Program-made: the position numbers and the translations under genes
Notes under the pieces: generated by a model
The model's database searches: none
The model's input: the letters and a program-made list of their open reading frames with translations, nothing else
What the model was told of the DNA's origin: nothing
From: UBA10107 sp964572885
GTDB taxonomy: Archaea > Nanobdellota > Nanobdellia > Woesearchaeales > UBA10107
Reading direction: 5' to 3'
DNA: 16,794 nucleotides
Assembly: GCA_964572885.1 (NCBI GenBank)
Contig: CAZNFC010000015.1
Span: forward strand, 1-16,794
In this document: piece by piece, positions 1 through 5,904 of the stretch
Layout of the letters: each line of letters starts with the position of its first letter
Position numbering within the stretch: the stretch's first letter is position 1

Positions 1-365
1 TTAATCTCGTTTGCACCGCAAACAAGGACTCCTGCATCTGCCTGAGATGCTCCAGTGATCATGTTCTTGACGAAGTCTTTGTGACCTGGTGCGTCGATTA
101 TTGTAAAGTAATATTTCGGAGTCTCGAATTTCTTGTGTGATAAGTCGATTGTAACTCCCCTTTCCTGCTCTTCCTTTGTAACGTCCATGACGTATGCGAA
201 TTCGAAACCTACTTTTCCTAATTCCTGAGCTCTGTCTTTAAGCTTCTTCATTGTCTGCTCGTCAATAACTCCAGAATCGTAAAGCAATCTACCTACTGTT
301 GTTGATTTTCCGTGGTCTACGTGACCTACAAATACAAGGTTTATGTGTGGTTTTCCTTTAGCCAT
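1..365 (-). CDS. tuf: Elongation factor 1-alpha (aEF-1A), N-terminal part, cut by window edge
   Basis: This is the GTPase that delivers aminoacyl-tRNA to the ribosome. Only the first 121 residues or so are in the window; the gene continues past base 1. The translation begins MAKGKPHINLVFVGHVDHGK, giving the P-loop GHVDHGKS, followed by an intact switch I (ERGVTIDLSH) and switch II (DAPGH). The ATG at 363-365 is preceded by an AGGAGG Shine-Dalgarno sequence, with a rather long 13-nt spacer. A TTTATAAA box at 463-470 implies a leader of roughly 70 nt. The first residues match the start of archaeal EF-1A, so the start is secure. The P-loop Asp and switch-I Gly are both kept, unlike in the EF-2 of this window. 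Confidence 0.97.
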   Translation of the reverse strand, partial: MAKGKPHINLVFVGHVDHGKSTTVGRLLYDSGVIDEQTMKKLKDRAQELGKVGFEFAYVMDVTKEEQERGVTIDLSHKKFETPKYYFTIIDAPGHKDFVKNMITGASQADAGVLVCGANEI

Positions 366-456
366 TTTATATTGATTTCCTCCTAATGAATGAAATTTAG
401 GTCTTTCGTTGTGCTATTTAAAGCTTTCGACGAACCCCCTGATATAGTTAGAAAGC

Positions 457-471
457 AGGTTGTTTATAAAG
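457..471 (-). promoter_or_regulatory. Promoter (TATA box) of the EF-1A gene
   Basis: The minus strand reads CTTTATAAACAACCT, containing a TTTATAAA box at 463-470. Transcription would be expected near 440, leaving a 5' leader of about 70-75 nt before the EF-1A ATG. The same 15 bp occur without mismatch at 9672-9686, before the L7Ae operon. A second, weaker A/T box (minus strand TTTAAATA) lies at about 415-422 and could be an alternative. I saw no convincing fold in the leader. Basis: motif seen in the sequence; the start site is inferred. Confidence 0.6.
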
Positions 472-494
472 CTTTTGATGAACAGGCCTCAGTT

Positions 495-1031
495 CTAACG
501 ATCCAGAAAAACTATCGGTCTTCCTTTCATAAGAGACATAGCTTCAATCTTGCCTTTCCTTTCTATCAGTTCATCAACCAAAACTCCTAAATTTATTTGA
601 GGCATAGGTTGAAGTTCATCATCAAGTTCAACCTCTTCTCTTTCAATAAATAATCTTGGATCATAACGGGTCTCAGATTCCATGATCTCACCAGGAGATA
701 AAGGAAGGATCACTCTCATATCTCTTGCAAATCTTTGTATTGCTGTAGAAGCCAAGGCAACATCAAGGCCTTGCAATCTTGCTCCGTCATAACATCCTAT
801 GCAGGCATCTAAATCAGGAAGAGGAACAGCTCCTTCTTTTCTAAATTCTTTTTCGAGAGATCTTGTCAGTTTTAATTCTTTAGAAGGATGATATCCTGCG
901 CATAAATTACATACAAATTCTTGTCCGTTTCTTGAATAACTCTTAGAACGCATAAGCCTGTCGAGAACTAATGTCTGCTGGATGTAGTATAAGTCTTCAG
1001 GTATTACGAGCATCCCTTCAAATTCTGTCAT
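495..1031 (-). CDS. Uncharacterised 178-residue protein with a two-CxxC zinc site
   Basis: I do not recognise this family. The protein is soluble and acidic towards the C-terminus. It has Cys41-x2-Cys44 and Cys77-x2-Cys80, a spacing consistent with a four-Cys zinc ribbon or treble-clef-like site (inferred). The N-terminal 35 residues look helical (EDLYYIQQTLVLDRLMRSK). The C-terminal part has an acidic stretch (EREEVELDDEL) and ends in a helix-strand segment (GVLVDELIERKGKIEAMSLM). No signal peptide or membrane segment is visible. The ATG at 1031 lies about 30 nt after a minus-strand TTTATATA box, fitting a leaderless or nearly leaderless message; Met7 is a possible alternative start. It lies upstream of EF-1A on the same strand, but EF-1A has its own promoter, so a shared role is not implied. 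Confidence 0.8.
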   Translation of the reverse strand: MTEFEGMLVIPEDLYYIQQTLVLDRLMRSKSYSRNGQEFVCNLCAGYHPSKELKLTRSLEKEFRKEGAVPLPDLDACIGCYDGARLQGLDVALASTAIQRFARDMRVILPLSPGEIMESETRYDPRLFIEREEVELDDELQPMPQINLGVLVDELIERKGKIEAMSLMKGRPIVFLDR

Positions 1032-1056
1032 TGCTTTGTTTTCTCAGACCTATGTC

Positions 1057-1065
1057 ATATATAAA
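1057..1065 (-). promoter_or_regulatory. TATA box for the CxxC protein gene
   Basis: The minus strand reads ATTTATATA here, centred about 30 nt upstream of the ATG at 1031. That predicts a start site within a few bases of the start codon. It lies in the divergent gap with the gene starting at 1114, which has its own separate box. Confidence 0.45.
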
Positions 1066-1083
1066 TTTTTATAATTGGACATA

Positions 1084-1091
1084 TTTATAAA
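1084..1091 (+). promoter_or_regulatory. TATA box for the membrane protein at 1114
   Basis: A TTTATAAA box is centred 26 nt before the ATG at 1114, and no Shine-Dalgarno sequence precedes that ATG. This is the expected geometry for a leaderless archaeal transcript. Confidence 0.55.
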
Positions 1092-1113
1092 TAAGAAATA
1101 ATTACTGATTGCT

Positions 1114-1653
1114 ATGAGCTGGTTAGACGAATTCGAGGCGCCTCATTTCAGGCATAGAAAACCTAAAGATTATTCTTCTTTGATATGGATTGTTGTTTTT
1201 ATTTTGGTTGTTGGCGCTGTTTATTATTTTGTCACAAGGCCAGTTGCACAGGAAGTAGTTCAAAAACAGGAGAGTAATCAACAACCTTCACAGTCTGCAG
1301 ATAATAATTCAAGTCCTGTCTTTAAATCTGAAGCTCCCACATTCGACACTAAATGTAATGTCGTGGCTGGAGTCATTTCTGGAAGTCTGCAGAGAGTTGG
1401 AGATAAAATTAGTTTCACTTTCAAGAATAATGGAAAAGTTACGATTGAAGGTTCATATTTCGAAGCTTCGAATAATGATGTTAAGGCTTATAGGAAGAAT
1501 ACAGATTCATTAGAACCTGGAAAAGATATTACATATTCAATCGACTTAGATGATGTTTCCAAAGAAGTCGGTGTCAAAGTCAATTCATTCGTTGTATTGC
1601 CGATACAGAACGGTAAGGCCTGCTTGAATCAGAGAATGATTGTTATCGGTTAA
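1114..1653 (+). CDS. Single-pass membrane protein with an exterior beta-rich domain
   Basis: I do not recognise the family. A short basic N-terminus (HFRHRKPKDY) is followed by one strong membrane segment at about residues 23-41 (SLIWIVVFILVVGAVYYFV). The positive-inside rule therefore puts the C-terminal part outside the cell. After a Gln/Ser/Asn-rich linker (about 45-70) there is a compact domain of about 100 residues with alternating hydrophobic patterns typical of a beta-sandwich. It contains SFTFKNNGKVTIEGSYFEA and a pair of cysteines at about 81 and 170 that could form a disulfide. This resembles small archaeal exported domains in which a 'nn-G-x-v-x-i' strand pair recurs, but I cannot name a function. 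The gene is convergent with the next one, with only 6 bp between the stop codons. The start is supported by the TATA box 26 nt upstream. Confidence 0.8.
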   Translation: MSWLDEFEAPHFRHRKPKDYSSLIWIVVFILVVGAVYYFVTRPVAQEVVQKQESNQQPSQSADNNSSPVFKSEAPTFDTKCNVVAGVISGSLQRVGDKISFTFKNNGKVTIEGSYFEASNNDVKAYRKNTDSLEPGKDITYSIDLDDVSKEVGVKVNSFVVLPIQNGKACLNQRMIVIG

Positions 1654-1659
1654 ATTAAT

Positions 1660-2940
1660 TTATTCTTCGGTTATTCTTCCTGTCGAGATATATTCATCAA
1701 CTCTTCTTGTAGAGAGATTATTCTGAATTACTTTTCCTGTAGAAAGATAATCTTCTATCATCTTTGGTTGAAATGTAGTACTTATCCACTTTCCATTATG
1801 ATCACATATTCTTCCTGAAACAAATTCTCCTTTGTTAAGATAATCTTCTAATATCCTGCGGTTATTTGACGTTACATAAGACTCACTTCCATTGTATTTT
1901 CTTACTGTTATAGTGACCATCCCATCAACAAGTTCCTCAGAATCCACTCTCCCGGTAGAGATATATTTCTCTAAGAGCTCATGCAAGTTTGTCCTTGAAA
2001 TGATCCTCCCTTCACTGTCATATATTGTTGCAGAGACCAGATCTCCTCTGTTCAGGTAGTTTTCTATGAATCCTCTATCACTCGAATTCACAGTATATTC
2101 TAATCCATTATAATCTCTTACAATCATATTGACTATCCCGTCTATTGTATCTTGATTATTACTCTGTTGAGGAGGATTTGACTCACCATGCACATATCCT
2201 CCATCATTATTTTGTTGATTTGAGAAATAATTCAATGGATTGTTTATTACACCTTGATTTTGTGGATAGTTATTTTGTTGTTGTACTGCCGGCTGACTTT
2301 GCTGCTGTACGGGTGGACGAGGATGCAACTTGTTATACAACTCACTTATCGGCCCGATTGAGAGAAGACCTGCGACTAGGGCCGCTCCTCCGACAGTATA
2401 GCGGGTAAATTCACTTGGCTTTTTCCCTGTTTTCCATTCTATCGCTTTTCCTGCAATCCATCCTGCTGCAAGAAATGGACCAGTTATTGCCAACTTGGTA
2501 AAATAGAAAGGTAAGAGAAAGATTTCTCCTGCTTTTTCATATCTTTCCCAGTCATCTGCCGTCCAGCTGCTTTTATCATCTGAATCTGAAGAACTGCTCG
2601 AAGGAGTAACTGACGGGGATTCATCCTCGTCTGAGGAAGACTTACTTGAAGAAGATCCTCCGCCAAACAACAAACCACTTCCTCCGGAATCAGAGCCTTT
2701 TTCTGAACCTCTGTTTCCGTTAAAAAATCCATTTGGGCCACCTTGCCAGTCGTAAGCAGTAGTTGTACCATCTTTATGGTGATCTGCGATTTCTACAGGC
2801 TCGCCTTTATGATCTCCTACTAAATCAGCGACGTAACTTTTATCATATTTATACTTCGTAGATTCTCTTCCATCATCAGAAGTCACTCTAATATAAAGTG
2901 GATTTCCATCATTGTCAAATTCTGTACTTTCTGTTGGCAT
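1660..2940 (-). CDS. 426-residue membrane protein with Ser-rich region and C-terminal repeats
   Basis: The family is not recognised. Order of parts: an N-terminal domain (1-65) with YD/DG-type beta motifs; a low-complexity Gly/Ser/Asp stretch (about 75-130); two hydrophobic segments at about 138-166 and 181-198 that are probably membrane-spanning; a Gln/Asn/Pro-rich linker (about 208-262); and a C-terminal domain of two imperfect repeats of about 70 residues. Each repeat starts with DG(I/M)V and contains YNG, a helix ending in YLN(R/K)G, and Y(I/L)STG(R/K). A third YISTGRI ends the protein. The ATG at 2940 has a good Shine-Dalgarno sequence (AGAGGGAG, 4-nt spacer), so this gene appears to be translated from a leadered message, unlike several neighbours. 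The repeats look like a small binding module, but this is inference. Confidence 0.75.
   Translation of the reverse strand: MPTESTEFDNDGNPLYIRVTSDDGRESTKYKYDKSYVADLVGDHKGEPVEIADHHKDGTTTAYDWQGGPNGFFNGNRGSEKGSDSGGSGLLFGGGSSSSKSSSDEDESPSVTPSSSSSDSDDKSSWTADDWERYEKAGEIFLLPFYFTKLAITGPFLAAGWIAGKAIEWKTGKKPSEFTRYTVGGAALVAGLLSIGPISELYNKLHPRPPVQQQSQPAVQQQNNYPQNQGVINNPLNYFSNQQNNDGGYVHGESNPPQQSNNQDTIDGIVNMIVRDYNGLEYTVNSSDRGFIENYLNRGDLVSATIYDSEGRIISRTNLHELLEKYISTGRVDSEELVDGMVTITVRKYNGSESYVTSNNRRILEDYLNKGEFVSGRICDHNGKWISTTFQPKMIEDYLSTGKVIQNNLSTRRVDEYISTGRITEE
1674..2146 (-). repeat. Two degenerate coding repeats of about 70 codons
   Basis: Within the 426-residue protein, the unit at about 1942-2146 (starting DGIVNMIVRDYNG) is repeated at about 1674-1935 (starting DGMVTITVRKYNG). 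The two share the order beta strand, YNG, N-rich turn, helix with (F/L)(I/E)(E/D)(N/D)YLN(R/K)G, strand, and Y(I/L)STG. The similarity is clear in protein and weak in DNA, so the duplication is old. Confidence 0.6.
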
Positions 2941-2989
2941 AGTTCTCCCTCTGTGGAAGATATTATTTATATTTTTGTATATAAGAAAA

Positions 2990-3385
2990 TTAATCTAAAT
3001 GCAAAGCTTTCATTATCTTGTCTAACTTTCTGTTTATTATCTCGAAATCTGAAGATTTAGGTCTTTCAGTATCTGAGTTCTTGAAACAATCCCTGCAATA
3101 TACTGGTTTATCTCCTCTTGGTCTGAAAGGTAATTGGCAGTCTCTTCCGCATTTATCGCATATTGCGTCAAACATCTCTAATGGCTTCTTGCTCTCATCA
3201 AATCCGTATCTTGGTCTTTTAGGCCTTTCCATAGAGAATTCACGTGGTCTATCGTTGAATTCTCTTGATGGTCTATCGCTATCAGGACTGAATCTGCTAG
3301 GGCCGTTGAATTCTCTTGATCCATGAGCCTCAGACCTATTACGGCTTCTTCCCCCAAATGAACGTTCTTTCCCGAATTTCCCCAT
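2990..3385 (-). CDS. Small basic protein with CxxC-x17-CxxC zinc domain
   Basis: The first 68 residues are disordered and rich in Arg, Gly, Ser and Phe, with repeated SREFN/PREF-like motifs, reminiscent of RNA-binding tails. Residues 71-101 hold a zinc-binding domain: Cys76-x2-Cys79, exactly 17 residues, Cys97-x2-Cys100, with the hallmark LPFRPRGDKPVYCRDCF. Domains of this CxxC-x17-CxxC type are known from archaea and candidate-phylum bacteria, and their function is not established. A short C-terminal helix (FEIINRKLDKIMKALHLD) could mediate dimerisation. The ATG at 3385 lies 25 nt after a minus-strand ATATAAAT box, so the message is probably leaderless. A role in RNA binding or ribosome-related processes is a guess from composition. 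Confidence 0.8.
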   Translation of the reverse strand: MGKFGKERSFGGRSRNRSEAHGSREFNGPSRFSPDSDRPSREFNDRPREFSMERPKRPRYGFDESKKPLEMFDAICDKCGRDCQLPFRPRGDKPVYCRDCFKNSDTERPKSSDFEIINRKLDKIMKALHLD

Positions 3386-3406
3386 ATTACTACCGATTGA
3401 TGACTT

Positions 3407-3414
3407 ATTTATAT
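3407..3414 (-). promoter_or_regulatory. TATA box for the CxxC-x17-CxxC protein
   Basis: The minus strand reads ATATAAAT, centred 25-26 nt upstream of the ATG at 3385, with no Shine-Dalgarno sequence between. This predicts a leaderless transcript. Confidence 0.5.
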
Positions 3415-3482
3415 GGTTAACGGTTTAGATGGGAAAATTAGAAAAGTATTATCACAGGACAGAAAAGACAGCTACGCACAAG

Positions 3483-3490
3483 ATATATAA
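3483..3490 (+). promoter_or_regulatory. TATA box for the micro-ORF / zinc-ribbon pair
   Basis: The sequence GATATATAAATA spans 3482-3493. Transcription would start near 3510-3513, just before an AAGAGG Shine-Dalgarno sequence at 3514-3519. This is the only clear promoter before the two small ORFs at 3524 and 3618. Confidence 0.45.
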
Positions 3491-3523
3491 ATACGTAATT
3501 CGTTATATGACTTAAGAGGATGG

Positions 3524-3616
3524 ATGAACAAAACAAGTCATAAAGTTTTATTTCAAAATGCAAATAATCTTAACAAGATTGCAGATAACTCTATTGCATT
3601 AATGATCAGAATTTAA
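3524..3616 (+). CDS. Possible 30-residue micro-ORF
   Basis: The reading frame is ATG at 3524 to TAA at 3614-3616, starting MNKTSHKVLFQNANNLNKIA. AAGAGG ends 4 nt before the ATG and a TATA box lies about 35 nt upstream. A second ATG 4 nt earlier opens a 7-codon frame only. The frame ends 1 nt before the zinc-ribbon gene, so translation may be coupled. There is no recognisable domain, and it could instead be a leader peptide or chance. Confidence 0.35.
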   Translation: MNKTSHKVLFQNANNLNKIADNSIALMIRI

Positions 3617-3617
3617 C

Positions 3618-3773
3618 ATGAAGGAAATATTTAAATGCAGATGGTGCAAGGGAAAAACTACGATTGATTTGATTAAGGAAGGCGACAAAGCCACCTTGCC
3701 CCACATAGAGTATTGTCCAATCTGCGGGATGTCTGAAATGATGATTGAAAGTGCAATGGTAAAAGATACATGA
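3618..3773 (+). CDS. 51-residue zinc-ribbon protein
   Basis: A short frame from ATG 3618 to TGA 3771-3773. The N-terminus reads MKEIFKCRWCKGKTTIDLIK, with Cys7-x2-Cys10, and the middle has YCPICGM with a second CxxC, separated by 22 residues. This is a classic small zinc ribbon (four cysteines on two knuckles). Such mini-proteins often act in transcription, translation or nucleic-acid binding, but the role here is unknown. The start codon follows the TAA of the preceding 30-codon ORF by one base, suggesting translational coupling; no separate Shine-Dalgarno sequence is obvious. It sits between the CxxC-x17-CxxC gene and the restriction locus on the same strand as vsr. Confidence 0.7.
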   Translation: MKEIFKCRWCKGKTTIDLIKEGDKATLPHIEYCPICGMSEMMIESAMVKDT

Positions 3774-3827
3774 GAGATTAGTTCATTTGAAGATTCTCCG
3801 TAGTTGCTCTGTGGTATTTATACAAAA

Positions 3828-3836
3828 TATATAAAT
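3828..3836 (+). promoter_or_regulatory. TATA box for vsr / restriction endonuclease
   Basis: TATATAAAT is centred 28 nt upstream of the GTG at 3860, and there is no Shine-Dalgarno sequence between. The geometry supports a leaderless vsr-endonuclease transcript starting at or next to the GTG. Confidence 0.55.
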
Positions 3837-3859
3837 AGAGTTTCCCACTATCTTCTGTT

Positions 3860-4252
3860 GTGGACAATTTAACTAAACAGCAAAGAAGCCTGAATATGTC
3901 AAGAATAAGAAGCAAATGGACTTCTCAAGAGAAGAAAGTTCATAATTACCTTAAAGCAAATAAAATCAAACATAAAATGCATCCAAATATTGAAGGAAGT
4001 CCGGATATATTGATAACTGACACAAAAACAGCAGTATTTCTTAATGGATGTTTTTGGCATAAATGCCCAAAACATTACGTTGCACCGAAATCAGACAAGA
4101 AATATTGGTTATCAAAAATCAAGAATAACTTAAAACGAGACAAGAAAAACACAAAACTTCTTAAAGCAAAGGGATATAATGTTATTAAAATCTGGGAGCA
4201 TCAGGTCAAAACGGATATGAAAAGAATTATCACGGATGTGCTGAAAATATGA
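3860..4252 (+). CDS. vsr: Very-short-patch-repair (Vsr) mismatch endonuclease
   Basis: Vsr enzymes nick DNA at T:G mismatches that arise when 5-methylcytosine deaminates, so they accompany cytosine-5 methyltransferases. The 130 residues match the family along the whole length. The N-terminal NMSRIRSKWTSQEKKV corresponds to the mismatch-contacting helix. SPDILI carries the metal-binding Asp (about residue 49). NGCFWHKCPKHYVAPKSD is the zinc/core motif, and WLSKIKNNLKRD and VIKIWEHQV form the C-terminal core. In E. coli Vsr the residues before GCFW are Thr-His; here they are Leu-Asn, a position that varies among relatives. The start is GTG, chosen because the conserved N-terminus begins upstream of the first internal ATG and because the TATA box is 28 nt away. 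The stop overlaps the next start (ATGA), so the two genes are co-translated. Confidence 0.93.
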   Translation: MDNLTKQQRSLNMSRIRSKWTSQEKKVHNYLKANKIKHKMHPNIEGSPDILITDTKTAVFLNGCFWHKCPKHYVAPKSDKKYWLSKIKNNLKRDKKNTKLLKAKGYNVIKIWEHQVKTDMKRIITDVLKI

Positions 4253-4794
4253 AACTAGACTGGAAGGAATTAATTGTAAATGGAGACAAAATAAAGGCTC
4301 ATATAACTATAAGCGGGCCCGGAGACCAAGTTCTTTTGAAAAAACTTTACAACATGTGGCTGGTATTGAACAATTCTATTAAGAAGATATCCACTAGAGG
4401 AATTAATTTGCCTGAAGCGATAAGTGAAAATGCTTTTTGTTTGTTTTTCCCGTGCGTTAGAGTAGTTAAACTGGCAAAGGGAAAGTGTTCCTTTGACTGC
4501 ATTAATATTAAAACAGGGAAACGAATTCAAATAAAAGCATCCAGCATAAAATCCGATCTAACTTCATTTGGACCTCGTTCAGAATGGGACGAACTTTATT
4601 TCCTGGACTTCTCTGCTGGAAATGGTTCGTTCAAAGTTTATGAAATAAAACCTGATTGGATATACAATCACATGGTGAATAAAAAACAATCTTTTGCTGA
4701 CCAACAAGCAGAAGCAAGAAGACCGAGATTTAGTATTACGAAAAATATAATCAAGTCAAGAAAATTAAAACCAATCAAGATATGTCAGTTATAG
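4249..4794 (+). CDS. Type II restriction endonuclease, Bsp6I-like family
   Basis: The protein (181 residues) resembles the Bsp6I family of restriction endonucleases (PF09504; the type member cuts GC^NGC) in length and in conserved blocks recalled from the family. These are NMWLVLNNSIKKISTRGINL, SENAFCL, the core SFDCINIKTGKRIQIKAS, DLTSFGPRSEWDELYFLDF, and the C-terminal RRPRFSI. The core fits a PD-(D/E)xK-type site with Asp83 and Gln94-x-Lys96, possibly with Glu60. It is translated from an ATG overlapping the vsr stop by 4 nt, and ends one base from the stop of the convergent methyltransferase gene. The family call comes from memory of motifs, and the recognition site is inferred from the family, not proven. 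GCNGC sites do occur in this window (for example near 7994, 9350 and 12583), so they would need to be methylated by the partner. Confidence 0.75.
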   Translation: MKLDWKELIVNGDKIKAHITISGPGDQVLLKKLYNMWLVLNNSIKKISTRGINLPEAISENAFCLFFPCVRVVKLAKGKCSFDCINIKTGKRIQIKASSIKSDLTSFGPRSEWDELYFLDFSAGNGSFKVYEIKPDWIYNHMVNKKQSFADQQAEARRPRFSITKNIIKSRKLKPIKICQL

Positions 4795-4795
4795 A

Positions 4796-5737
4796 TTAAA
4801 TATCTAAAACACGTGACATTTCTTTTGCTATTCTCTCTATGACTGGTACAGTTACACTATTTCCTGCTTGATGGTATAATTTATTATCGGCCATACGTGG
4901 TAATTTAAATGAACTAGGAAATCCTTGAGCCATAAAACATTCCTTCGGAGTTAATTTTCTTATTCCGTTATCATCCTTTATTATTGGAACATTATGTCCG
5001 CCTGTTCCCATGTTTGCAGTCAAGGTTGGGACTACTCCTGTTTTATTTTCTCTTACATATCTTCTTCTCCATTGATAAACTCTGTTTTTGTTTGTAACTC
5101 TCGTTTTTAGTTTTTGATAAAGAGGTTTACCGTTGTAATAGAATCTCATATCTACATTCTTCTCAAGAATGTCATTTACTTTTATTGTGAGTGGCATTTC
5201 TTTAGGAAATTCAAATTTTTCTGCAGAGTTTTTATCTAAAAACCCAACTATAAATATTCTCTCCCTATTTTGAGGAACATTTCCATGAGTCATACTGTTA
5301 AGTACACTGTATCTCACGTGATATCCTAATGAGTGAAGTACTACACATATCTTTTTTAATGTTTTTCCATCGTCGTGACTCTTTAGATTTTTGACATTTT
5401 CAAGAAGGAATGCTTTCGGCTTTCTCTTTTTTATTATGTCTGCTATTTTAAAAAATAAATTTCCTCTGTCTTCATCTTTAAATCCTTTCTGATATCCAGC
5501 GATGCTGAATGGCTGGCACGGGAAGCCTGCAAGAAGAACATCAAATTTTGGAAGAGAATCAATGTCTATCTTTGTTATATCCCCGAGAGTTAATTTCGCT
5601 TCATTAGAATTCAAATCATACGTTACTTTGCATGTCGGATCAAAATCGTTTGCAAAAACTGTTGTAAATCCAGCTTTCTCAAATCCGAGTCTTACCCCGC
5701 CTACACCTGCAAACAGGTCAATTGTCTTAAACACCAT
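4796..5737 (-). CDS. DNA cytosine-5 methyltransferase (type II modification enzyme)
   Basis: It transfers methyl from S-adenosylmethionine to C5 of cytosine, protecting host DNA from the paired endonuclease. All key motifs are present: I DLFAGVGG (7-14), IV GFPCQPFS with catalytic Cys74, VI ENVKNL (113-118), VIII QNRERIFIVG (about 155-164), and X HQAGNSVTVPV near the C-terminus. At 313 residues it is a normal small monospecific enzyme. The target-recognition region between VIII and IX is short (about residues 165-265). It lies tail-to-tail with the endonuclease, one base between stops, so the modification gene has its own promoter. This lets it be expressed independently; the adjacent vsr gene handles deaminated 5-methylcytosine. 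The best TATA-like box (minus TTTATATC, about 5747-5754) is only about 14 nt from the ATG, so the promoter is unclear. Confidence 0.96.
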   Translation of the reverse strand: MVFKTIDLFAGVGGVRLGFEKAGFTTVFANDFDPTCKVTYDLNSNEAKLTLGDITKIDIDSLPKFDVLLAGFPCQPFSIAGYQKGFKDEDRGNLFFKIADIIKKRKPKAFLLENVKNLKSHDDGKTLKKICVVLHSLGYHVRYSVLNSMTHGNVPQNRERIFIVGFLDKNSAEKFEFPKEMPLTIKVNDILEKNVDMRFYYNGKPLYQKLKTRVTNKNRVYQWRRRYVRENKTGVVPTLTANMGTGGHNVPIIKDDNGIRKLTPKECFMAQGFPSSFKLPRMADNKLYHQAGNSVTVPVIERIAKEMSRVLDI

Positions 5738-5819
5738 CTTTTATGATATAAATAAGTACATCCTTTTTAATCTTTCGCAGAACTGTCTTGTGGGTTGTGC
5801 ACTCCAGTTTAGTATGTCA

Positions 5820-5845
5820 GATATATATTTTATAAGATATATATC
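5820..5845. repeat. Perfect inverted repeat upstream of the methyltransferase
   Basis: GATATATAT (5820-5828) is followed by 8 bp and the exact reverse complement ATATATATC (5837-5845). It lies in the 167-bp gap between the methyltransferase start and the EF-2 stop. It could be an operator or a hairpin in the 3' end of the EF-2 transcript, but simple AT sequence makes chance similarity likely. No controller (C) protein gene is present. Confidence 0.4.
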
Positions 5846-5904
5846 ATAACATATATAATGTGATGTGTGAATTATTCTATTTTTTTAATTTAAAGAACTA
5901 ATCC

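Noticed and set aside
366..456. A regulatory fold in the EF-1A leader like that of L7Ae
   Set aside because: Only 3-bp helices separated by loops could be drawn; the AAAGCTTT palindrome is too short to support a structure.
2145..2771. Frames on both strands inside the 426-residue protein gene
   Set aside because: They are by-products of low-complexity coding sequence (Gln/Asn and Ser/Asp stretches); no start signals or recognisable domains.
3386..3523. tRNA or other stable RNA in the gap before the micro-ORF
   Set aside because: No cloverleaf, no T-loop GTTCRA consensus and no G/C-rich stems; only promoter-like AT sequence.
3860..3898. Internal ATG (Met13) as the vsr start
   Set aside because: The Vsr family conserves the segment before it, and the TATA-to-GTG spacing fits a leaderless GTG start.
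3860..5737. A larger, new defence system around the restriction genes
   Set aside because: All three genes fit a standard type II restriction-modification unit plus Vsr; the neighbouring zinc ribbon shows no link beyond position.
5502..5849. Open frame on the plus strand opposite the methyltransferase
   Set aside because: It lies mostly antisense to conserved motifs I-IV of the methyltransferase and has no domain or promoter.
5846..5904. Transcription terminator after EF-2
   Set aside because: On the EF-2 (minus) strand this stretch is A-rich, not U-rich, so no clear archaeal terminator can be called.
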